A DNA stretch of 52,221 bases, taken from the IMG/VR virus record IMGVR_UViG_3300035698_011887, positions 1-52,221 of that record. One strand, given 5' to 3'. Source of the DNA: a virus. This document shows, one piece after another, positions 1 to 8,100 of the stretch (position 1 is its first letter; each line of letters opens with the position of its first letter). A program made the translations under genes and the position numbers. The notes under the pieces are model-generated. The model was not told the DNA's origin. It saw nothing but the letters and a program-made list of their open reading frames with translations, and searched no databases.

Positions 1-192
1 AACCAACAGCTTTCAGATATTGTTAGAGTTGTTTATCAGACGAACTATGAGAAACCAGTAAAAAACGTAATGAGCCTCTTCCCGAAGGAGCAGTTGGAAT
101 CAGTCTTGAAGAGGCAGCCATTACCGTCTGTGAACGATATGGATATCGGCTTGAACACTTCTTTAGACTCTCTTTCAAAGAAGGAGGCTTAA
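1..192 (+). CDS. Tail assembly chaperone, zero-frame product (gpG-like), 5' end outside window
   Basis: This frame enters from the left edge and ends at TAA 190-192, leaving 63 visible residues. It sits just upstream of the tape measure gene, the place of lambda G and its relatives, whose products coat the tape measure protein while the tail tube forms. It contains the heptamer A AAA AAC (60-66) in the phase needed for a -1 slip, and the -1 frame is open from 51 to 446. The visible protein is hydrophilic and has no motif I recognise, so the call rests on position and on the shift signal. The start codon is outside the window. Confidence 0.7.
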   Translation, partial: NQQLSDIVRVVYQTNYEKPVKNVMSLFPKEQLESVLKRQPLPSVNDMDIGLNTSLDSLSKKEA

Positions 193-446
193 CAAGCGAC
201 CAAATGCTAATTCTTTTTGAGCAGTACCAAGAACGACAAATGCAAGAAAGACGTTTCCTTGCAGGAATACATGGTATTAATCTTGACAAGGAGATGAAGA
301 AACAAACGAATAAAACCAAAGAGGAAAGTTCTTTTATGTTTGGTGACCCTAAGGAATATGAAAAAATGTCTGATGAAGAGAAAAAGAAGAAAACTAATCA
401 GATGATGGGAAAACATAAAACTTGGGCAGCTAACACAATGAGGTAA
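1..446 (+). CDS. Tail assembly chaperone, -1 frameshift fusion product (gpGT-like), 5' end outside window
   Basis: Translation in the zero frame to position 66, then in the -1 frame from CGT 66-68 to the stop at 444-446, would add about 126 residues. The -1 frame has no convincing start of its own near the slip site: it is open from the TGA at 48-50, reads as well-composed protein at once (for example EEAAITVCERYGYRLEHFF), and reaches its first ATG only at 204. The C-terminal part is rich in Lys, Glu and Met, as T domains often are. In the lambda family the fusion is made at a few percent and links the chaperone to tail tube subunits. The tape measure gene follows four bases later. Confidence 0.68.
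60..115 (+). promoter_or_regulatory. Programmed -1 ribosomal frameshift signal
   Basis: The slippery heptamer A AAA AAC lies at 60-66 in the zero frame. Seven bases downstream an 8-bp stem can form, GCCTCTTC (74-81) with GAAGAGGC (108-115), with a 26-base loop. Heptamer, spacer and stem match the standard bacterial and phage -1 frameshift arrangement, and the -1 frame is open on both sides of the site. The stem could stall the ribosome over the heptamer. Confidence 0.75.
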
Positions 447-450
447 AATT

Positions 451-3400
451 ATGGCTAGTAACTCATTAAATCTTGGAACGATATTTACCGCTGATACTCT
501 GTCTTTTGAAAAGGGCATTGGAAGAATGCTGGCAGGTTTAAAATCTCTCGAAGGAGCCCACAGAAGAACAGGAGCAGCAGCAAAGAAAGGTTTTAGTGGA
601 GTTAGCAGTTCTGTTGCTAAAACCAATAAATCGTTTGATAAGGGTGGCAAGAAAGCTCAAGAGTATAGCAAGCAGATAGGAAAAGTTACAGGAGCATTTA
701 AAAGGACTGTTGCAGCTATGAAAGTGACAGCTTCTTACGGCATTGCTGCTACCGCCATCTTTGCTGTTACGTCTGCATTTAAAGCAGGAATAAAAGAGAT
801 AGTTGATTATGACCAAGCATTAAAGAACTTGCAAGCTATTACAAGAGCTACGGATGCTGAAGTTGTTGGAATGGGAGAGACAATCAAGCAGGTAGCTGAA
901 ACAACAAAATTCTCTACTGGTGAAGTTGCAGAAGGCATGGTTCTTCTTGGTCAAGCTGGTTTTTCTGCTTCTGAAGCTATGAATGCAATGCAGGCAGTAG
1001 CCAATCTTGCTACTGGTACTCTGGGTGACATGAAGATGGTCACAGATTTACTTACAACTACTATTAGAGCATTTAATCTTGACACAATCGAGTCTTCAAG
1101 AGTTGCAGATGTTATGGCAAATGCTATTAATAGGTCAAAACTAACTATTGATAAATTGAGGATTGCTTTTAACTTTGTAGGGGCTGCTGCCGCTCAATCA
1201 GGACTTTCTATTGAGGAATTATCAGCTTCTATGATGTTGCTTGCCAATAATGGACTTAGAGCAAGTACGATTGGTACAGGATTAAGGCAAGTATTGGCTA
1301 GATTGTTAGCGCCAAATAGAAAATTAAGAGAAGAATTTCAAGCGCAAGGAATTGAACTTGATAAGATAAATCCAAAAACTGTTGGTTATCAGAACTCAAT
1401 GAAAGAACTTACTAAAGTTCTTTATGATGCTGAGACACAGACAGTTGATATGGGGAAAGCATATCAGTTGTTTGGTCTTCGTGGTGCTCAAGCTGTTTCA
1501 GTTCTTGTTAAGGGTTTTGCCGGTGGTGGATTTCAGAATATGCTTGATAAGACGTATGAAGTTGGAACTGCTTCGGATATGGCTGGGAAGCAGATGGAAG
1601 GTCTAGGAGTTGCATTTAAAAATTTAGCAGATAGAGCAAAATTACTTTTTGTTGTTATGGGGGAAGGAGGTTTAACTACTGCACTAAAGATGCTTGTTCA
1701 GATTTTAAAACTAGCCACGATTGCTATAGCTGCTTTTTTAAAGAGTGGTATAGGGCAACTTATTATTAGTTTTGGTGTTTTAACTGGAAGCGTTTATCTT
1801 TTTATAAAGAGTCTTGTTCTTCTAAAAAAGGTTTTGTTTACTGCATCTGCTGCAACTTTGTTATTGAGAAAACAAATGGGCTTCATGAGAGCGACATCTA
1901 TTAATTTAGGGACAGCTATAGCTAAGTTTAATAATCCTCTTTTACTTGCAGCCATTGCAATAGGAGCGGTTGTTGCAGCCATAAATCACTATTTAGGAAG
2001 AACACAAAGAGCTATTGATGCAACAGTGAAGATGTCACAGGAAACTGTAAATAATGTCCATGCTTTGAAAGTATATGGTGCAGCTATAGAGGATATAAAT
2101 AAAAAGAAAGGGGAAGGGCAAAAGGTAGAAAAAGAGTATGTTGCTATTTTGCAGCGTTTGGTAGAGACGTATCCTGATTTAGAAGATAAGATTAAATTGA
2201 CTACAGATGCACATGAGGAGAATGTTAAAGTTATAAGGGAGGAATTAAGCAAAGAGTTAGATAAATTAATTAAACAGAATACGGAATTGGTTGCCCTTTA
2301 TGATAAATCTGCAAGAAACGCAAGAATATTGGAGGGTGCTTTGAGTGTATTGAGAAAAGGCTATAAAACTGCAAGTAAAGCTGTTGTCGATTTTTTCAAA
2401 GCACAGTATAGTATGTTTCTTATTGGTACAAGGACAGTTAAAGTACATGAAAAAACTGTAAGTTGGCTTGAAAAACTTGGGATTGGTTCAAAGAAAGCAA
2501 AAGAGGAAGAGGAAAAAAGGCTAAAAGTTTTTGAACAGACAGCGTTATCTATGCAGGAAAGTGGCAAAGCTATTGAAGTAATAATAAGAAATCTGAAAGA
2601 AATGGGAGCAAGAGAAGACGAAGTAAAGAAAATATCTGATGCTTTTAAAAAACAAGCTATTATTATTAGCAAATCAGCTAAGACTTTGGAAGAAAAGGTA
2701 CCAAATATATTTAAAGATATGTATGAAGAGTTTGATGTTTTAAGAAAAGCTGATTTTTTAAAAGCGACTAAAGCAATGGAAGCGGAAATAGCTGCCGCAA
2801 TAAAGAAACATGAATTGCTTACTGGTATTGCTAAAATCAGTGCAGATTTAGAGGCATCTATAAAAGCCAAACACCTTATGAAATTTGTAGAAGATGCTTA
2901 TAAGGAAATATTGGCAGAAGAAGAGGTGTCAAGAAAGAAAATAGACATTCTTGAACGATATATTGGCAAGGTAGAGTCAATATACCAAAAAAGAATTGAA
3001 GTTATTGATGATGTTTATTTAAAGGAGTTCCTTGCAGCACAGGGAAATAAGAAAAAATTACTTGAAGCAGATAAGAAATATACTCAAGATATGAAAATGG
3101 CAGCAGAAGATAGAAATAAAGCTATTGAGGGGATTCATATAGCACACAATGAAAGAGTAAAGAGAGAACAAGCAAAAGTTGTTGATGAGATGAGAAAGCT
3201 ACATAAGAAGATGGCTGATGATCTTATAGACCAACTTACAAGTAAATATGAAAAACTTAAATCTGAAGTTGCAAAACTTATGGGCGATTTGAAGAGTCTT
3301 GAACAAAGCTATTATAATGATATGAGAGATTCAGCCCAGAAAACAATGACAGATGAAGAAAAATGGAATGATGATAGAAAAGAAGTTCATAGGCTAATGA

Positions 3401-4293
3401 ATGAAGCTAAAGAGAATAGTGATGCTGAATTATATAAAAAAGCACGTAGTCTTGCGAAAACTCTTGGCAGAGAGGTTGTTGATGAGAATGGAAAGGTTGT
3501 AAAGAGTTTGCAAGAAACAACCAACCAATCTGAAGAACTAATGACGGAGGCTTATGAAGCACATAGCCAGTTGATTAAAAGTTTAGCTGCGGAAAGAGAA
3601 AAGGAGATGGGGAAAATACAAGAGGATATAAAGAAAATAAATACCCTTTTGGCTGAGTATGAAAAAGTAATTGATAGAGTAGGAGAAAAAGAACTCAGGT
3701 TAAGAATGGACAAAGCTTTGGATAGTATTGGTAAAGCTCATGGACTTGTTTCTAAGTTTAAGAACAAATGGGATTTACTCGTAAGCAAGACGATAACCCT
3801 TACTGTGTTACTTGATGACCAAACTGGTGGTGGCGGAGGCGGGGATACATCTGAAGCAGGCACATGGGATAATCCTGGTTTTGGTCGCAAGGGTGGTTCC
3901 GCTGAAAGACTTGCGAGAGGAAGGAAACTGCCCGGCTTTGGTGGTGGGGATAAAGTAAAAGCATTACTTGAAGCAGGAGAATGGGTAATAAGAAAGGAAG
4001 CAGTTAAGAAGTATGGCTCGAATTTGTTTAAAGCTCTAAATGAGATGTCATTTAATATAGAAGATTTGCTTGGTGGAGCAATGAGAAGCATGGGTGGTAT
4101 GATTCCTCAACCAGCACCAGTCAAATATCAGACAGGCGGAGAAGTTGCTGCAAGTGGTGGAAGAGATGTTGGAAACACCTATAATATAACATTCTCTCCT
4201 CAGTTTATGACAGGAGATGAAATGGCAATGAGAAATATGGCACCGGAACTTAAACGTGTTCTTAATGAATTGGATGATAGGTGGGGTGAGTAA
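451..4293 (+). CDS. Tail tape measure protein, TP901 family
   Basis: The 1280-residue protein sets tail length and is ejected with the DNA. Residues of about 115-330 match the TP901/PhageMin_Tail core (VAETTKFSTGEVAEGM, then ANLATGTLGDMKMVTDLL). Hydrophobic segments lie near residues 405-460 and 493-515. Residues of about 600-1120 are Lys/Glu-rich coiled coil. A Gly-rich C-terminal motif, GGGDKVKALLEAGE, recurs at the end of many tape measures. The start ATG overlaps no gene and is preceded by AGGTAAAATT; the stop TAA shares its last base with the next ATG. It follows the G/GT pair, as usual. No peptidase or transglycosylase domain was recognised. Confidence 0.93.
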   Translation: MASNSLNLGTIFTADTLSFEKGIGRMLAGLKSLEGAHRRTGAAAKKGFSGVSSSVAKTNKSFDKGGKKAQEYSKQIGKVTGAFKRTVAAMKVTASYGIAATAIFAVTSAFKAGIKEIVDYDQALKNLQAITRATDAEVVGMGETIKQVAETTKFSTGEVAEGMVLLGQAGFSASEAMNAMQAVANLATGTLGDMKMVTDLLTTTIRAFNLDTIESSRVADVMANAINRSKLTIDKLRIAFNFVGAAAAQSGLSIEELSASMMLLANNGLRASTIGTGLRQVLARLLAPNRKLREEFQAQGIELDKINPKTVGYQNSMKELTKVLYDAETQTVDMGKAYQLFGLRGAQAVSVLVKGFAGGGFQNMLDKTYEVGTASDMAGKQMEGLGVAFKNLADRAKLLFVVMGEGGLTTALKMLVQILKLATIAIAAFLKSGIGQLIISFGVLTGSVYLFIKSLVLLKKVLFTASAATLLLRKQMGFMRATSINLGTAIAKFNNPLLLAAIAIGAVVAAINHYLGRTQRAIDATVKMSQETVNNVHALKVYGAAIEDINKKKGEGQKVEKEYVAILQRLVETYPDLEDKIKLTTDAHEENVKVIREELSKELDKLIKQNTELVALYDKSARNARILEGALSVLRKGYKTASKAVVDFFKAQYSMFLIGTRTVKVHEKTVSWLEKLGIGSKKAKEEEEKRLKVFEQTALSMQESGKAIEVIIRNLKEMGAREDEVKKISDAFKKQAIIISKSAKTLEEKVPNIFKDMYEEFDVLRKADFLKATKAMEAEIAAAIKKHELLTGIAKISADLEASIKAKHLMKFVEDAYKEILAEEEVSRKKIDILERYIGKVESIYQKRIEVIDDVYLKEFLAAQGNKKKLLEADKKYTQDMKMAAEDRNKAIEGIHIAHNERVKREQAKVVDEMRKLHKKMADDLIDQLTSKYEKLKSEVAKLMGDLKSLEQSYYNDMRDSAQKTMTDEEKWNDDRKEVHRLMNEAKENSDAELYKKARSLAKTLGREVVDENGKVVKSLQETTNQSEELMTEAYEAHSQLIKSLAAEREKEMGKIQEDIKKINTLLAEYEKVIDRVGEKELRLRMDKALDSIGKAHGLVSKFKNKWDLLVSKTITLTVLLDDQTGGGGGGDTSEAGTWDNPGFGRKGGSAERLARGRKLPGFGGGDKVKALLEAGEWVIRKEAVKKYGSNLFKALNEMSFNIEDLLGGAMRSMGGMIPQPAPVKYQTGGEVAASGGRDVGNTYNITFSPQFMTGDEMAMRNMAPELKRVLNELDDRWGE

Positions 4294-4784
4294 TGTCTAT
4301 AAAATTGTATACAAGGAATATTATAGAAACAGGAACTTTCACAGTCACAGGTGAACCAGATAGTGGATATCCTGAGTCTCGTTTACATGACAGAGAAATA
4401 AGTCTTTATTGGAAAGATGTTGGTGCTTATGAGGTTATTTTTTCAGTTGACCAAGGCACTTCCCCAAAAGCTGTTGATTCTTTAATAATAAATGAACATG
4501 ATTTTGATGGCAGATATCTGACTTGGCAATATTCGGATAACAGTTATTATTGGGTTGATGCTGTGGAAAGATGGCAACAAAGTGGAAATAGTCAGATAGT
4601 TAAGATACTCGCAACAGCACTTACAAAGAGATACTGGCGTCTGGTGTTGAGTGGTTCAGAGATAACGACAACAACATCAACAGTGTCAACTACAAGTAGC
4701 TCAAGTTCAACTAGTTCAACGGCTTCAACAGTTAGCACCACATCATCAACAAATAGCTCGACTACTACTACAACAACTGCATAA
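4293..4784 (+). CDS. Minor tail protein with C-terminal Ser/Thr tract
   Basis: The 163-residue protein begins at an ATG overlapping the tape measure stop (TAATG). Residues 1 to about 123 look like a compact beta-rich, jelly-roll-like domain (ESRLHDREISLYWKD; ALTKRYWRLVLSG resembles the closing strands of F5/8 type C domains). Residues of about 125-163 are almost only Ser and Thr with a few Ala and Val, the same low-complexity sequence found in the proteins at 5151-9860 and 24356-27130. Here the tract is the C-terminus, not a linker. The place just after the tape measure supports a distal tail or tail-tip role. The carbohydrate-binding suggestion is inference from fold resemblance. Confidence 0.6.
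   Translation: MSIKLYTRNIIETGTFTVTGEPDSGYPESRLHDREISLYWKDVGAYEVIFSVDQGTSPKAVDSLIINEHDFDGRYLTWQYSDNSYYWVDAVERWQQSGNSQIVKILATALTKRYWRLVLSGSEITTTTSTVSTTSSSSSTSSTASTVSTTSSTNSSTTTTTTA
4664..4781 (+). repeat. Ser/Thr-coding low-complexity tract 1
   Basis: Degenerate ACN, TCN and AGY codons encode a Ser/Thr tract at the end of the preceding minor tail protein. The codons vary (aca, act, acc, tca, agc), so the amino-acid composition is kept while the DNA is only loosely repetitive, which points to selection on the protein. Confidence 0.85.
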
Positions 4785-4794
4785 AGGAGTGAAG

Positions 4795-5154
4795 ATGGCA
4801 CAATGTACAGAAATATTTATGAGCTTTGGACATGAGTTCCCAGTAAGGTTTGATGAGAATCCAGTTGGAAGGAAGCAAACCAATGTTGTTTGGCAAGAAA
4901 CAGTTGGTGGAATTGAACGCTCTACAAAGTATGGGAATAGAAAAAGGAAAAGAAGATATTCTTTATTCCTTGATGCCACGAATCTGGCTGCTTTTCGTTC
5001 AGCTATGGATGATTTAGACGAAGGGTCGAAATCGTTTTACATCAAAGATCACGAAGGATTTTATTGGATGTGTCGTTTAGTTAATGACCCACTTGAGAAT
5101 TATCTTACACCGGGAACTACTCCCATAACAATAGAGGTAATTGAAAAGCTTTGA
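4795..5154 (+). CDS. Minor tail protein, function unknown
   Basis: Hypothetical protein of 119 residues from ATG 4795, which lies five bases after AGGAG (4785-4789); an in-frame GTG at 4789 overlaps that ribosome site and is less likely. It has basic clusters (KYGNRKRKRRYSLF) and a C-terminal beta pattern (TPGTTPITIEVIEKL). It sits between two tail genes and its stop overlaps the next start (TTGA). Small proteins of this kind between the tape measure and the hub usually form the tail-tip ring. I do not recognise the family. Confidence 0.6.
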   Translation: MAQCTEIFMSFGHEFPVRFDENPVGRKQTNVVWQETVGGIERSTKYGNRKRKRRYSLFLDATNLAAFRSAMDDLDEGSKSFYIKDHEGFYWMCRLVNDPLENYLTPGTTPITIEVIEKL

Positions 5155-8100
5155 AAACACTAAGTTCATTTAATCAGACTGCCATTGATAACCCTAATGT
5201 AGATATGATTAGACTTGTCAAGATTGATTTTGATGGTTTGATTTTATATCTATGTGATAGGTCATGGGGAGAATCGGGGAGCAAATGCATATTCAATGGG
5301 CAGATATATGAACCTTTAATTATCTCATGGGGCAATATTGACCAAGGCAGGATAAATCCAGTTTCTTTTAGATACACTCCCGGACAAGCAAGTTTTTATG
5401 TTGACAATAAGCCTCCTGTGGGAGGTTTTGATTGTTTCACTTTTATTTTTACTGCATATAAACCACACAAAGCCACTGTAGCTATTTCCCAAATATACTA
5501 TGGTGCGTCTCTTGCAGAGGACGAAATAACTGAGTGGGAAGGAAAGATCGAAGACCTTCCTACAATGAAGCAGGATAGTGTGGGAGTAGCTTGTGCTGGT
5601 TATGATTTATCTGTGTTAGCTACTTTTGACCATACCACAGTTTCTTTTTCTAATTATCCCGGAGCAGACCCAGATGAAGTAGGAAAGATGCTTCCACAAG
5701 TTTATGGTGAAGCGAAGAAAGTCCCATTTATAGCTGTTAATGTTGGTTCTATGACAACAACGACTGAGGATTTGGACACCATAGAAACAGTAATTGATGT
5801 TACGAATGCAAGTTTATTTCCTGATACTGGCACAATTCAGATAGACAATGAGAAAATTAGTTATGTAGGAAAGACAGCTACACAGTTTACAGGATGCACA
5901 AGGGGAGTGGATAGTACTGATGCTTCCGAACATGATGCTGCGGCAACTGTAGCTGAAATACAGTCCAATTATTATTTTATTATAGAACATTCCATTGTTT
6001 CTATTCCTGCTGTTTATGTTGAGCATAGATCATCAGGCGAGTTTGTCAGACAGGATTCAAGTCTTTATACAATCTATACAGGACAGACAGGAGATGAACA
6101 TGCCGACTATCCCGGAAAAGGGGTAATTGAATTTAATCTTCTTCCATACATCACAAAACAAATAAACGTAGAAGCAGTAGATACCATTGATGTAGATGAT
6201 ACTATTGATGTGGATGATGGTATTGGTGTAGATGATGATCTCGGTTTTTCTATTGGTGGAACAACAAAAGAAGTATATGCCAATTCTGGTCCTATTGGTG
6301 GTCGTGATGGTAATAATGTAACAAACACTATAATTAGTCCAAGTGGGGGAATTGTTTCTTTTGGGTTTCCTTCTGACAATTATGGAACGATTCTCAGACA
6401 AACATTTTACATTTTATATCAGAGTGTCTTTTCTGCACCTCTTTATGTCAGTTATAACTATATGTATGGCGATGCTATAATTTTACATAATGTCTATCAA
6501 GGATGGGCTCGTATTGTTTTTGAAGGAGCTTTGGGTGGATGGAGCCAACCAATAAATGTATGGTGTAAATTAGGGGATGTTGGGTGGAATGGTATCTTTG
6601 ATTGTTATAAAGTAGTGGAATACACTGCGGAACCAACAAAAACTGGTTCCGCTTATAAATCTGGAACAGCAGCAAAAACAGGAGATGCAATAAAGACAGG
6701 AACAGTTATTTTAACTGGGAACAGTGTTGCAGATACAGTTATTGGTGGTTTGGTCTGTGCAGATGTGCAAGGGCAGCCCGCTGATGCTTCTGAAAATTAT
6801 GGAACTGAGGGCTCTTTGATTGAAAGACCAGATTATATATTAAAGCACCTTCTTGTAGAAAGATGTAATTTATCTAAAAATAAGATAGACATAAGTTCGT
6901 ATGATGCCTCAGGAGCAATGTACGCAACATACTCTATGAATCAGTCTGTAGTTTTGTTGAATCCACCTATTGTTCCTGATTTGGTTCATGATATAGCAAG
7001 ACAGTCACGTTCACTTGTTTTTTGGGAGGCAGGACAACACCATCTTAGATTTATTAATAGGGAAGAGACAACAGACAAAGAGATCGGTGCAAATAGAATT
7101 GACTTAAAAACAACCAAAATAAGTTACACAAATAGAACATATATAAAAAACAAATTCACTGCTATTTTTGATAAAGAATGGTCTGCTGCGAGCAGAAAAG
7201 GCATTGAGCTTTTTACAAATGCTTTAGAAATTCAAGATGACGATAGTATTGATGATTATGGCATTTTAGAGGCAAAACAAATTGAATATCCTTTTTTGAC
7301 TAGTCAGGGAAATGCCTTAATTTGTTTGAACTATGAGAAAGATAATAAGAGGAGACCAAAACTACAGATAGAGCTATATGGAGGTTTGTTTTTATCGCAA
7401 CAGGAAATGGGGGACGTTCTTTCCTTCTCCTTTGATGGTGGCGATGTGTTTGATTTGACTTTGCTTAGGTTAGTGAAGTCAATAATAACTCAATTTAGAG
7501 TTTTAGGAAAAGTACAGACAGCTAAATCAAATATGAGACTTTTGCTCTCTTTTGAGCCTTCTTCTGAAGCAATTACATATGAAGGAGTTTTTTCTCCTCT
7601 TGTTTCCTCTGATGATGGTTATTGCATTTCAACTTCCATCTTTTATAATGATAGAAATGAAAATCTTATGGGGGCAACTGTAGGAGAAGTTACTACTACC
7701 AGTTCTACAAGCTCCACAGCTTCAACTACCAGTTCTACAAGCTCCACAGCTTCAACAATAAGTACCACAAGTTTAACACATTCAACTACAAGCTCAAGTT
7801 CGAGTACCAGTTCGACAGCTTCAACTACCAGTTCTACACACAGCACAACTACAAGCTCAAGTTCAACATCAACATCAACAACTGAAAGTGGGACAACCAC
7901 AACAACGATTAATCCTTGTGATGTTGGATTTGAGGATGTTAATAGATGTGTAGGAATGGTTGCAACAGCTTCATCACAATCATTAGGAAATGAATCACCT
8001 GATGCAATTGATGAAGATGTAGAAGATTACTGGAAGTCTGAAGCTTCTGGATTTCCACAATGGATTAACATTCAAATGTTGGCCTCAAGAGCAATTGGTA

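Noticed and set aside
207-650. A 147-codon - strand frame over the tail chaperone and tape measure start
   Set aside because: It is antisense to well-supported tail genes, and has no ribosome site or recognisable domain.
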